Source: Alphaproteobacteria bacterium (GTDB lineage Bacteria > Pseudomonadota > Alphaproteobacteria > RF32 > CAG-239). From it: DNA of 52,684 nt. The stretch spans positions 1 to 52,684 of the forward strand of contig JAFVWM010000045.1 of NCBI GenBank assembly GCA_017501665.1, written 5' to 3'. The notes under the pieces are model-generated. The model saw only the letters and a list, made by a program, of their open reading frames with translations, did no database searches and was not told where the DNA came from. The translations under genes and the position numbers were made by a program. Positions 33,356 to 41,567 of this stretch are shown in pieces (within the stretch, counting starts at the first letter, position 1; every line of letters starts with the position of its first letter).

Positions 33356-33775
33356 GTGTTTAAAAGCAAAATACTTAAATAAAATATAAGAAGTGATCGT
33401 TGTACAGGTTACGGCGACTATTTGTGCTAAATAAGCATTCATGTCAGCAAAATTTACCAAAGCACCCAAAATAACGGCATTTATAGTATAAGATACAACC
33501 CACACACCTACACATTTAGCATATTCTTTCAACCATTCAAAAGGTTTTCCTTTGGTGCAAAAAACAAAAATTTTCTGAGTTGCAAAAGAGGATAATGATG
33601 ATATTATCCATGACAAAATAAGGGCTCTTTGATACTTTTCTTCTCCGCCGAAAAACAAAAAGCAAACATAAAGCAAATATTGAACGGTCGCATTAAAACC
33701 TCCAACCAATAAAAACCTAAGTTTGTCGGGGAGCTTAAACCAAAAATCCCATATTTTCCAAAATAATTTAATCAT
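33353..33775 (-). CDS. GtrA-like membrane protein
   Basis: A 140 aa protein with four membrane segments. The N-terminus RFLLVGGFNATVQYLLYV is the GtrA-family signature, followed by the usual SSFATQKIFVF loop and a last segment ending in YFAFKH. GtrA proteins are thought to help move lipid-linked sugars across the inner membrane for cell-surface polysaccharides. It is three bases from the FlgE-like gene on the same strand, but a functional link is not obvious. Confidence 0.88.
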   Translation of the reverse strand: MIKLFWKIWDFWFKLPDKLRFLLVGGFNATVQYLLYVCFLFFGGEEKYQRALILSWIISSLSSFATQKIFVFCTKGKPFEWLKEYAKCVGVWVVSYTINAVILGALVNFADMNAYLAQIVAVTCTTITSYILFKYFAFKH

Positions 33776-33778
33776 TTA

Positions 33779-34990
33779 TCAGCTCTTCAAATCTACAAGT
33801 AATGAAAGCATTTCATCATTAACAGTAAGGCTTTGCGCATTAAGACTATATGCGCGCTGAACGGTAATCATTCTTGCAAATTCTTCCTCCAAATTAACAG
33901 TTGAAGCTTCAACAGCTTCAGGAACAATAATATTCTGAGTATCAACATAGTACTCGTTGCCAACTTCACCATTCGCTTCAAATAATGTCGTATTATAAGA
34001 TGTAAGGTTTTCCGGTGCTACAAAGCCGGCAACAGCCAATTTTGCGATTGATATTTCATTATCATTGCTGTATTTTGCGCTTAAAACACCATCGTTATTA
34101 AATCTGAGAGCGACCAAGTTTCCTGACGAAAAGCCATTTTGTTGAATATTCACAATTTCCGAATTCATACCGAATTGAGTCATTTTTGAAATATCAATAT
34201 CTACATTACTTGTGCTTCCATCATTCCATGTAAGAGAAACATCTATATTTTCCGGAGATTCAATAGTTCCGTCAGCATTAAAAATAACAGTATCAGTATT
34301 TCCGAGAGCTGTCCCGTCCTCCAATTCAAAAGACAAATTCCAAGCATTCGGTTGTCCTTCAATTTTTTTGAAAATCAAGCTTAAGTTTGATCCGTCATAG
34401 TTGTCAGAATATATAAACACATTATAAATACTGCTATCAATATCTTTTGCAGGAACGTTAGCTATAATAGAAGCCTTTGTGGTTGCTTTTTGCGGTATAG
34501 TACTTGGTGCATCAATGGTAATATCAGAAATGGTATTTGAGAACTCATTTTTACCATTGATTGAAGCAAATCCTTGCACGAATAATCCTCCGGAAGAAAC
34601 TAAATACACATTACCGTTTTGGGATAATTTCTTAAAATCACCGGCTCTGGAATAAAAATAGTTTCCGTAACCGTCATTTAATTTAAAGAAAGCATTAGGA
34701 TTTCCGGCAATAGCAACATCAAATGTATTGCCTGTTGCTTTGGGCATACCCTCGATATCAATATTTGTTCTGTTATATGCATCAACACCGGTAATATCTG
34801 CACGAGAAGAATGTAAACCGCTTTGTGATCCTGCATTCATTCCGGAAGATCCCAACAAGGTATAAAACAATGTTTGCTGTTGTTTATATCCGACAGTATT
34901 CATGTTTACAATGTTTTCGGCAACACTTTGTTGAGCAGTACTCATGGCATTTAATCCGGAAACAGAAGGAATAAAACTTGCTAATGTCAT
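33779..34990 (-). CDS. flgE: Flagellar hook protein FlgE-like (FlgE/F/G family)
   Basis: A 403 aa axial flagellar protein. The N-terminal rod helix (SVSGLNAMSTAQQSVAENIV and NMNTVGYKQQ) and C-terminal helix (EEFARMITVQRAYSLNAQSL, then LVDLKS) are the hallmarks of the FlgE/F/G family, and the central beta domain length fits a hook protein. It is self-assembling and exported by the flagellar type III system. It has no other flagellar structural gene beside it here, so the flagellar genes are scattered. FlgE is more likely than FlgF or FlgG because of length. Confidence 0.78.
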   Translation of the reverse strand: MTLASFIPSVSGLNAMSTAQQSVAENIVNMNTVGYKQQQTLFYTLLGSSGMNAGSQSGLHSSRADITGVDAYNRTNIDIEGMPKATGNTFDVAIAGNPNAFFKLNDGYGNYFYSRAGDFKKLSQNGNVYLVSSGGLFVQGFASINGKNEFSNTISDITIDAPSTIPQKATTKASIIANVPAKDIDSSIYNVFIYSDNYDGSNLSLIFKKIEGQPNAWNLSFELEDGTALGNTDTVIFNADGTIESPENIDVSLTWNDGSTSNVDIDISKMTQFGMNSEIVNIQQNGFSSGNLVALRFNNDGVLSAKYSNDNEISIAKLAVAGFVAPENLTSYNTTLFEANGEVGNEYYVDTQNIIVPEAVEASTVNLEEEFARMITVQRAYSLNAQSLTVNDEMLSLLVDLKS

Positions 34991-35049
34991 ATTTGTTCCT
35001 TTTATTTAAATTAACCCGAATAAATATATGCAATTTTTGTGCCAAAAAA

Positions 35050-35070
35050 AGCCACTTTTATTAAGTGGCT
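35050..35070 (-). terminator. Terminator of the bactofilin-M23 operon
   Basis: AGCCACTT-N5-AAGTGGCT, with a T-run on the minus strand (A-run on plus), 24 bases after the bactofilin gene. Confidence 0.8.
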
Positions 35071-35093
35071 AAAATTGTTTATACTGCTAAACA

Positions 35094-35549
35094 TTAAGCT
35101 GATTTGTTTTTACTTCTTTTGTCAACCAACATCAAATCAGGTTTTGGCGCTTCGGCAGGAATAGGATCGCCTTGTTTCATACATCTTCCATCAATGTATG
35201 CGCCCGGTTCAATAGCTATTGTATTATGAATGGCGTCACCGATTAATTTTGCTGACTTTGCTACAAACAAAGTATCAATCATGGCTTTACCTTTTAAAAC
35301 ACCATAAAGTTGCAGATTATTGGCAGTTATAGATCCGTTGACACTTCCTTTTATACCGATTATAAGCTCATCACAAGAAATATCGCCATCAACAGCTCCG
35401 TCAACATGAATAATCCCGTCGCTTAAAATGTTTCCGATAAGTTTTGTATTTTCACTGACAATACTGGGAACCGGAGCACCCGTATTACTTTTACTTAAAC
35501 GACGAGCTAATTTAACATAAATAAGTCTTTTGATTTTTTTTATAAACAT
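35094..35549 (-). CDS. Bactofilin family cytoskeletal protein
   Basis: A 151 aa polymer-forming protein. The DUF583 right-handed beta-helix core runs from about residue 32 to 125 (SDGIIHVDGAVDGDISCDEL, then GSVNGSITANNLQLYGVLKG), with flexible tails. Bactofilins form membrane-bound filaments that place cell-wall enzymes and shape stalks, curves or poles. The neighbouring upstream gene codes for an M23 peptidase, the usual partner pair, and the two are co-oriented with a 20-base gap. Confidence 0.93.
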   Translation of the reverse strand: MFIKKIKRLIYVKLARRLSKSNTGAPVPSIVSENTKLIGNILSDGIIHVDGAVDGDISCDELIIGIKGSVNGSITANNLQLYGVLKGKAMIDTLFVAKSAKLIGDAIHNTIAIEPGAYIDGRCMKQGDPIPAEAPKPDLMLVDKRSKNKSA

Positions 35550-35569
35550 TTCAGTTATCCTTCATTATA

Positions 35570-36796
35570 TTACAATTTAACCTGCATAAACGGCATCGGA
35601 TCGACCGGATGGCCTTTGTACAATATTTCATAATGCAGATGAGGTCCTGTGGAACGACCTGTATTACCTACTTCACCAATATCTTCGCCAACTTCTAAAT
35701 AATCTCCTTTTTTTACATATATAACATGTAAATGAGCATATTTGGTGGTAAATCCGTTTCCATGATCAATTTCAACCAAATTTCCATATCCTTTATTTGA
35801 TATATTGGTTCTGACAACTTTTCCTCTGGCCCGAACTTTTATTTTGTTACCTGTGCGAGATGCTAAATCAACACCTTTATGTCCGGCTTTTTTGCTGTTA
35901 AACGGATCATCTCTGACACCGAATTTTGAACTTACCCAATAGCTCCAGATAGGTTTTCCGAAAGGCACATTTTTATAAACCTCGCGATAATATTCCAAAT
36001 CATCGACAGTTTTATATATTTTACTTATTTTATTTATAATATCTTTATCTTGTAAGTCCGATATTGTGTCAGGAACATAAGTTCCGCCTTTAGAGTCTCT
36101 TTTTTTAGAATTAGCTAAAGGATTAAAATAAAGACCTTTTCTTTGGAGTGAGCTGTTAGCTTTTGAAAAAGCACTTTTAAGCTTGTTAACTTCCTTAGAT
36201 GCAATAGCTTCAACTTTGCTGAAAACTTCCATTTCGGCTTTCTTTATGTTTTGAACGGCGATTTCCAATTCTCTGAGTTGTTCTTTCAAAGCATCACGTT
36301 CAGCCGAAACCAAATCTCTCTGTAAAATAATTTCGTTAATTTCAGCTTTGTCATTAATTTTTTTGTTATCAGCGACACTTTTTTCACCGGTAATTTGCTT
36401 AATTCGGTCTTCCACAATCATTGCTTGACGTTTATATCTTTCAATATCTTTATCTTTTGCCGAACCGATAGAGTTAAGAACATCATCAATATTTCTTTGA
36501 ATAGCAACAAAATCACTCATCAAATCATCATAAGCATCGCGAGTCTGTACCAACTCAATATCTTTTCCTAAAATAATTTTACCTGATTTATTGTACATAT
36601 GGTAGTAATAGAAAGACCAAAAAGAAATAAAAAGCACCAACATCAGAAAAAACAGTTGCATTTTTGAAGAAATTTTAAACACCATAGCCTTACCGGAGCC
36701 TCTGAATATAATTTCTTTCTCAGAAAACATCGGTTTCTTTTCGGTATAATGTGGCGAGTATTTACGCCTTAATTTAAATTTGTTTTTATATTTCAT
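35570..36796 (-). CDS. M23 peptidase with coiled coil, bactofilin partner
   Basis: A 408 aa inner-membrane protein. One membrane segment (about residues 46-66) is followed by a long coiled coil (about 85-215) and a C-terminal LytM domain with GHKGVDLASRTGNK (His and Asp zinc ligands) and GPHLHYEILYKG (HxH). It should cut peptide cross-links in peptidoglycan. Its fixed pairing with bactofilin in alphaproteobacteria (LmdC-like) suggests localised wall remodelling. It lies first in the operon. Confidence 0.9.
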   Translation of the reverse strand: MKYKNKFKLRRKYSPHYTEKKPMFSEKEIIFRGSGKAMVFKISSKMQLFFLMLVLFISFWSFYYYHMYNKSGKIILGKDIELVQTRDAYDDLMSDFVAIQRNIDDVLNSIGSAKDKDIERYKRQAMIVEDRIKQITGEKSVADNKKINDKAEINEIILQRDLVSAERDALKEQLRELEIAVQNIKKAEMEVFSKVEAIASKEVNKLKSAFSKANSSLQRKGLYFNPLANSKKRDSKGGTYVPDTISDLQDKDIINKISKIYKTVDDLEYYREVYKNVPFGKPIWSYWVSSKFGVRDDPFNSKKAGHKGVDLASRTGNKIKVRARGKVVRTNISNKGYGNLVEIDHGNGFTTKYAHLHVIYVKKGDYLEVGEDIGEVGNTGRSTGPHLHYEILYKGHPVDPMPFMQVKL

Positions 36797-36946
36797 AAAA
36801 TATTACAGCTGGTTGCAACAACTTTACACAGCTATATCAAAAAAAAATAAAAAAATAAACTTTTTTTTTAAAAGTTATCCCAAAGTTACAATAAAACACG
36901 CAGAATCAATACAATACCTCAACCACTTGATCTGAGAAAATAAAAC

Positions 36947-36975
36947 TTGCCAAAATTGTCAAAATATGCTAGATA
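36947..36975 (+). promoter_or_regulatory. Candidate promoter for the 192 aa gene
   Basis: TTGCCA (36947-36952), 17 bases and TAGATA (36970-36975), about 45 bases before the ATG at 37020. Confidence 0.5.
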
Positions 36976-37019
36976 CATCCACGTAACGAAATTATTAATC
37001 AATTAAATTAAAATAAATT

Positions 37020-37598
37020 ATGGAAACAAAAGAAAAAATTCAAAAGCTTGATTCTGTAATTGAAACATCAAAAATGACAGAAGAAGAACTAACGTTATGG
37101 TGGACTTTACGTCAACCTCATCCGGCTTTCAAAATTGCTTATAAAAAGGGAAATGATTTTGAAATACTTCCGGAACTTATCTTGGAACGAAAAGATGAAA
37201 TTTGGGGATTTGAAATAATACCGGGCGTCATTCTGGCCAAAAAAACAGGTCCCGACAAAAATGTAAAAACCACGTCATGGAACGAGGTCAAAATTTTTGC
37301 CGAAAATTGCATTTTCAACGGCAAAAAAGGTTCTTTACCGTCTTTTCAAACATTGCAAGATTGTTGGACCGATAAACTGGTCTATGAAATCCAGTCTATG
37401 GATATGTATCTTTGCAACAATGATGTCGATGCTGAAACCAAATCAGCAAACGACCGCAATTATGTAGGTATAATTTGGTGTCAGGAAGAGTATAATGGCA
37501 ATAATGCTTATTACTTTGATATAGAAGATAATTATACCGAAATAGCAGAAAAAGACTGTTGCTATTTGCATGATCGTTTGGCAATAGCATTTGAGTAA
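37020..37598 (+). CDS. Hypothetical protein, 192 aa (DUF1566-like features)
   Basis: A soluble acidic protein without a signal peptide. Residues about 80-110 read SWNEVKIFAENC and KKGSLPSFQTLQDCW, which recalls the DUF1566/Lcl pattern (W-x-E-A-x-x-x-C ... G-x-R-L-P-T), normally found in extracellular proteins, but the central arginine is missing. It has several cysteines near the C-terminus (WCQEEY, KDCCYLHD). Function unknown. It ends at a strong terminator. Confidence 0.65.
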   Translation: METKEKIQKLDSVIETSKMTEEELTLWWTLRQPHPAFKIAYKKGNDFEILPELILERKDEIWGFEIIPGVILAKKTGPDKNVKTTSWNEVKIFAENCIFNGKKGSLPSFQTLQDCWTDKLVYEIQSMDMYLCNNDVDAETKSANDRNYVGIIWCQEEYNGNNAYYFDIEDNYTEIAEKDCCYLHDRLAIAFE

Positions 37599-37605
37599 CC
37601 TTCTT

Positions 37606-37641
37606 ATACTACCGAGAACATACGCTCGGTAGTATTTTTTT
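37606..37641 (+). terminator. Rho-independent terminator
   Basis: ATACTACCGAG and CTCGGTAGTAT pair perfectly around an eight-base loop, followed by a long T-run, just after the 192 aa gene. Confidence 0.9.
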
Positions 37642-37725
37642 TATAAAAAACATATAGTTACGTTTAATGAATTATATTATTTTATATAAATGTAAAAAAA
37701 ATTTGTCTTTTTTTGTCAAAAACTG

Positions 37726-37754
37726 TTGCAACATCATTAAAAATATGATAATAT
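37726..37754 (+). promoter_or_regulatory. Candidate promoter for the foreign beta-barrel gene
   Basis: TTGCAA (37726-37731), 17 bases and TAATAT (37749-37754), about 50 bases before the ATG at 37803. Confidence 0.45.
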
Positions 37755-37802
37755 TTAAGATGTAAGAAATTATTATTTATTATTAACTAAATATCATTAA
37801 CC

Positions 37803-38345
37803 ATGAAAAATTTAAAAAATTTAACATTGTTTGTCTTAATGACAACAATGTTTACGGTGGGCGCAAAAGCCCAAAGTAACTATGAAGTTGGCGTTAGCGC
37901 GGGAAATTCTAAGTTCGGTTACATGACGGAACTTGATTTCGCCAAGGCGAAATGGTTGGACTACAATGTCCAACAAATGTCCTCGCTTATTGCGAATTTT
38001 TACGAAAACCAAAACCTAGAGGTTGGCTTTCGTGTAAAATTCAACATAGGTGAGAAATATTCCCATTTCCGTCCGGGGATCGGAATGGAAATAGCTGGCG
38101 GACGGTATGCCCGAAACTGGCGCCAAGCCAGCGAGCAGATCAAAAAAGAAAACTCGCATGGACTGGGATGCCGAGTTTCTATGCTGGTAGAACCAGTTAA
38201 AGTGGACGTGCGAAGATTCACGTTCGCTTTAATAGGCCGAATTGGGGTCGCTACATGGACCTCATGCGGTCTCGGTTCTGAGGTAGAGGGATATACAGAA
38301 GGCTTGTATACCTCTATAATAGCCCGAGTAAGCTTCAAATTTTAA
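37803..38345 (+). CDS. Secreted outer-membrane beta-barrel-like protein, foreign composition
   Basis: A 180 aa protein with a signal peptide (about residues 1-23, ending GAKAQ). The mature part alternates hydrophobic and polar residues in strands (NLEVGFRVKFNIG, GIGMEIAGGRY, SIIARVSFKF) and ends in Phe, as in outer-membrane barrels. Its G+C is clearly higher than its neighbours (near half by eye) and it lacks a Shine-Dalgarno sequence. The AKAQ-type signal ending and missing SD suggest transfer, perhaps from Bacteroidota. Function unknown; it sits beside a recombinase remnant and tRNA-Leu. Confidence 0.72.
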   Translation: MKNLKNLTLFVLMTTMFTVGAKAQSNYEVGVSAGNSKFGYMTELDFAKAKWLDYNVQQMSSLIANFYENQNLEVGFRVKFNIGEKYSHFRPGIGMEIAGGRYARNWRQASEQIKKENSHGLGCRVSMLVEPVKVDVRRFTFALIGRIGVATWTSCGLGSEVEGYTEGLYTSIIARVSFKF

Positions 38346-38352
38346 CAGGAAA

Positions 38353-38384
38353 AGCTGACTACTTTTAGTAGTCAGCTCTTTTTT
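38353..38384 (+). terminator. Terminator after the beta-barrel gene
   Basis: AGCTGACTACT and AGTAGTCAGCT pair perfectly with a three-base loop, followed by CTTTTTT. Confidence 0.9.
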
Positions 38385-38395
38385 AGTAGTTTTTT

Positions 38396-38640
38396 GTTAT
38401 ATATATACCCACCAATAGTAAGTAAAGAACTATGGGATAAGTGCCAAGAACAGAGAAAAATAAGAGGAAGATTGATATTACAACAGAAGTAGGGCAGACT
38501 TTTGCCAAATCAGATAATTTGGAAATAAAAAGATTATTGCTAAAATTTGTCTTTGAGAACATAACGTTAACCGAAGGAGAAATTTCATATAAATTGAATT
38601 TTCCGTTTAATGAATTTACAAAAACGAAGATTTTAGAGAA
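38396..38640 (+). pseudogene. Serine site-specific recombinase remnant
   Basis: Two fragments in different frames are visible. The first, about 38400-38470, reads PPIVSKELWDKCQEQRKIRG, matching the segment where large serine recombinases have P-A-I-V-S-x-E-L-W-D. The second, from 38441 in another frame, carries KSDNLEIKRLLLKFVFENIT and GEISYKLNFPFNEF, like the recombinase C-terminus. The catalytic domain and most of the zinc-ribbon region are gone. This marks a decayed integrated element next to tRNA-Leu. Confidence 0.7.
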
Positions 38641-38666
38641 AAACACAACAGAATTACACGAACAAA

Positions 38667-38828
38667 AGCAAAGCCTTGTAAATCAAGACTTACAAGCAAA
38701 TTACAACCAACAATTACAGTTTGGGTGTGGAAAATCACACGAAGTGGAGCAAAGCCTTAAAAACAAAGGCGTTGCAAAAATTTTCGCAACGCCATTACAG
38801 TTTGGTAGGGGTGGTCAGACTCGAACTG
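38667..38828 (+). repeat. 81-base imperfect tandem repeat reaching into tRNA-Leu
   Basis: AGCAAAGCCTT at 38667 and 38748, and ATTACAGTTTGG at 38713 and 38794, both lie 81 bases apart. The second copy of the latter covers the CCA end of tRNA-Leu, so the first is a partial copy of the tRNA 3' flank, as around tRNA-Asp. Confidence 0.6.
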
Positions 38829-38888
38829 ACACGGCCTGAGGCCACAAGATTTTGAGTCTAGCGCGTCTACCAGTTCCGCCACACCCCC
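38803..38888 (-). tRNA. tRNA-Leu (CAA)
   Basis: Read on the minus strand, acceptor GGGGGTG pairs with CACCCCT, the anticodon loop is CTCAAAA (anticodon CAA, codon TTG), there is a long variable arm typical of tRNA-Leu, a TTCGAGT T-loop, discriminator A and encoded CCA. The anticodon stem has one T-T mismatch. Confidence 0.93.
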
Positions 38889-38989
38889 ATAAACTGAAAG
38901 CATTGATAATATATTTATTTTTTATAGTCAATAGTTTTTTTTAGTTTTATCAATTTTTTTTATAATAATTTAATTTGTTAGTAAAAATA

Positions 38990-39355
38990 TCAAGCCTTAC
39001 CCGACAGGCCGCGTGCAATATTCATATTAATTGTTATTAATATTTCAAGTTTTTGCGGTTCTGGTTTTGCAATTATTTCTGTGGTTCGTTTGAAAACAAA
39101 ATTAGCTAAATTTATAATATTTTGTTTTATTTCAAGAGGTTGAGGACAGTCATCTTCTTGCATGGCCGACGCCAAAATACTCCACAAACGGCGATTCTTA
39201 TCCAATGCTTTGTTAAGTGCATCTTTTTCTTTTGTATCCCAATTCTCTTTAACGGAATTTAGTGCGGATGCTGTATTTATCAAAGCTCTTATCTCTAGTT
39301 CAGCTTCACCCATACCGGCAATTTCGTTTTGAACATATCCGCCCACTGTATTCAT
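38990..39355 (-). CDS. flaF: Flagellar biosynthesis regulator FlaF
   Basis: A 121 aa cytoplasmic protein of the alphaproteobacterial FlaF family, which permits flagellin translation and secretion and works with FlbT. The family block is clear: ELEIRALINTASAL near the start, NRRLWSILASAM (about residues 54-65), KQNIINLANFVFKRTTEII (about 77-95) and LEILITINMNIARGLSG at the end. It marks the cell as having an alphaproteobacterial flagellar system. flbT and flagellin genes are not in this window. Confidence 0.9.
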   Translation of the reverse strand: MNTVGGYVQNEIAGMGEAELEIRALINTASALNSVKENWDTKEKDALNKALDKNRRLWSILASAMQEDDCPQPLEIKQNIINLANFVFKRTTEIIAKPEPQKLEILITINMNIARGLSGKA

Positions 39356-39456
39356 TTCTTTTAATTCCTTAAAATAAAGTTTTTTTTAACAGATGAATAT
39401 TATAATTTACTACAATGTAGACTATCATATATACAATAATGAGGATAAAAGCAACC

Positions 39457-40374
39457 ATGAAAAAAATACTGCTAACAATTTTTAGTTTGATTTTTGGACT
39501 TTATTGCATAAATAATGTTTACGCATTTGTCCGTTATGAAGAAAAGAATCCAAAAAATAAAACAGAACTTAAAATGTCAGGACATATAGACTATGCTCCG
39601 TTTTCATGGAATGAAAAATATGAAGAAAATGGAAGAAACGGTAATTACACGGTATTTGAACCGTTGATTAATGTGTTTGAAACCGATAAAGAGGCAAATG
39701 TCGAAATCGACAGAATAATATATGTAAAAGATTTAGATCAAATACTTCAAAAAGTTCGTTCCGGAGAAATAGATTTTTTTATGGGCGCATATAATGAAAC
39801 AGAAATGTTTAAAGGTTTACATCTTTTATATCCGGCTGTTTTATATAATCCTGTAACTGTATTTATGTTGCCAAACCGCATTAACGAAGTATCTTCAACC
39901 GAAGATCTGAAAAAATTAAAAGGAATCAGAAATTCTAAAGAGGTTTTCAGTGATTTTGTTGAAAAGAGAATTAAGGAATATAAACTTACTGCAGTCGATT
40001 CGCCCTATGAAGCTTTTGAAAAGTTGTTTACCAGAGAAGCAGACTATCTGATCTCTAGTTATTATAACGGAATGGTTGAGGCTATAAAACTAGGTTTAAA
40101 AAAACAAATTGCACCGGCAAAACAAACATTGTGGAATATTCCCATGTTTATCGGTGTTTCAAAAACATCACGTAATCGTGAAATGATATCAAAAAGAATA
40201 ACAAAATATTTGACGGACAAGAATAATATAAAGTCTGTAGAACAAAAACTACAATCATTGATAACCGAATTTGAACAAAGATATAGTGGCGTTGTTCCGC
40301 CCACATTTGTCCGAGAAAATACAACAACAGAGCAACAGGTTATGTCGACGCAATCATCCGAAGCCGATAATTAA
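39457..40374 (+). CDS. Periplasmic solute-binding protein (family 3)
   Basis: About 305 aa. I chose the ATG at 39457 because GAGGA lies nine bases upstream and a good signal peptide (MKKILLTIFSLIFGLYC, cleaved near NVYA) starts there; the frame opens at 39439. The mature protein has the family-3 fold pattern: LKMSGHIDYAPFSWNEK, VRSGEIDFFMGAYNETE and DYLISSYYNGMVEAI. It probably binds a small polar ligand, but the usual ABC permease and ATPase genes are not beside it, so the ligand and role are unknown. The C-terminus is Thr/Gln-rich. Confidence 0.82.
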   Translation: MKKILLTIFSLIFGLYCINNVYAFVRYEEKNPKNKTELKMSGHIDYAPFSWNEKYEENGRNGNYTVFEPLINVFETDKEANVEIDRIIYVKDLDQILQKVRSGEIDFFMGAYNETEMFKGLHLLYPAVLYNPVTVFMLPNRINEVSSTEDLKKLKGIRNSKEVFSDFVEKRIKEYKLTAVDSPYEAFEKLFTREADYLISSYYNGMVEAIKLGLKKQIAPAKQTLWNIPMFIGVSKTSRNREMISKRITKYLTDKNNIKSVEQKLQSLITEFEQRYSGVVPPTFVRENTTTEQQVMSTQSSEADN

Positions 40375-40435
40375 TGTAAAAAAGATAAATAACGCGCTTG
40401 ACGAGTTATAAAACAAAATATATATTCAAAGTACT

Positions 40436-41101
40436 ATGGTTTTATTGATTCATCACACAACATCGCCCTTTGCTCGCAAAATACGCCTGCAAATGAGTGA
40501 AAAAAAGATGCTTTTCGCCCTAAAGGAAGAAGAGCCGTGGAACTTGTCGTCAGATTTATACAAGCTTAATCCGGCCGGTGAACTTCCCGTATTTTTAAAC
40601 GATGGCGAAGTTATTCTCGGGCACTATGCTATTTCCGAGTTTTTGGAAGAGACGCAAAAAGAAATTTCGCTTATATACGGAACACCTAAACAAAAAGCCG
40701 AGATACGTCGTATGACGGATTGGTTTGATAATAAATTTTATCGCGAAGTTTATCAAAATATTGTTTTTGAAAAAGTGAATAAGCGCTTTTCAAAAGGGAT
40801 TGCTCCAGATTCTAAAGTTTTGAAGATAGGACTTAATAACATCGGTTATCATTTAGAATATATTGAGTGGTTGTTGAGTAAACATCAATATTTGGTTGGT
40901 GAAGAATTGTCTTTGGCTGACCTAAGTGCTGCCTCTCAGTTTTCAATTATAGATTATTTGGGCGACGTTCCTTGGGACGAGTTTCCGGCTTCAAAATTAT
41001 GGTACTCCAAGATTAAATCACGTCCATCATTCAAAGATCTTTTGAAGGACAATATAAGAGGTATATTGCCTGCAAAAAATTATACTAATTTGGATTTTTA
41101 A
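40436..41101 (+). CDS. fzlA: FzlA-like GST-fold cell division protein
   Basis: A 221 aa protein with an N-terminal thioredoxin-like and C-terminal helical GST fold. Features that match FzlA of Caulobacter are SPFARKIRLQMSEK at the start, LNPAGELPVFLNDGE, the helical part with WFDNKFYREVYQNIVFEKV, ADLSAASQFSIIDYLGDVPW, and the C-terminal end PAKNYTNLDF, where FzlA has a conserved tail needed for division. FzlA binds curved FtsZ filaments and promotes septal wall synthesis. It is one base from a lipoprotein gene. An ordinary GST is the alternative. Confidence 0.8.
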   Translation: MVLLIHHTTSPFARKIRLQMSEKKMLFALKEEEPWNLSSDLYKLNPAGELPVFLNDGEVILGHYAISEFLEETQKEISLIYGTPKQKAEIRRMTDWFDNKFYREVYQNIVFEKVNKRFSKGIAPDSKVLKIGLNNIGYHLEYIEWLLSKHQYLVGEELSLADLSAASQFSIIDYLGDVPWDEFPASKLWYSKIKSRPSFKDLLKDNIRGILPAKNYTNLDF

Positions 41102-41102
41102 T

Positions 41103-41567
41103 ATGAAAAAATTAACAGCTTTTATATGTGTTTTACTTTGTTCTTGCTCATATTTTGGAGGCGGAAAAGGACAGCTCGTATATCATTGGGAAAGATCCAA
41201 TACCGGTGTGCAAAAATTTTCGAGAGATCACTCGGAATGCATGACTGGCGCAAAAGCTATTAAATTTATTCCTGATTTTCGTTCATGGTTTTATACCGAG
41301 GAAACCAAGCTTAATACCAAAGCGGACTGGAATTCTACCTCCGGTATATGGGCTTCGTATATACCATACCCCGGTGCCCAACCGTTAGTTGTAAACTCTG
41401 CAATTGATGATACCGATGTTGATCCTGATAAATATGTTGCTTGCATGAAACAAAAAGGCTATTGGTATAGAAATCACACAATTCCCGAAATTACTAATAT
41501 AAATCTATACAAGGCTCGCAAGCCGATGTTGTCAAATCCTTTCGGTCGTCCGGCACACTACAATTAG
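41103..41567 (+). CDS. Predicted lipoprotein, 154 aa
   Basis: A signal peptide with lipobox LLCSC (Cys at about residue 13-15) precedes a mature part with conserved-looking cysteines (SECMTGAK and YVACMKQKGYWY), a pattern common to small envelope proteins that form one disulphide. It begins one base after FzlA and probably shares its mRNA. The last 74 bases overlap the convergent outer-membrane efflux gene. Function unknown. Confidence 0.8.
   Translation: MKKLTAFICVLLCSCSYFGGGKGQLVYHWERSNTGVQKFSRDHSECMTGAKAIKFIPDFRSWFYTEETKLNTKADWNSTSGIWASYIPYPGAQPLVVNSAIDDTDVDPDKYVACMKQKGYWYRNHTIPEITNINLYKARKPMLSNPFGRPAHYN

Noticed and set aside
38441..38839. A 132 aa open frame ending in RGGQTRTDTA
   Set aside because: The last residues are antisense tRNA-Leu sequence and the first part is a recombinase remnant; it is not an intact gene.
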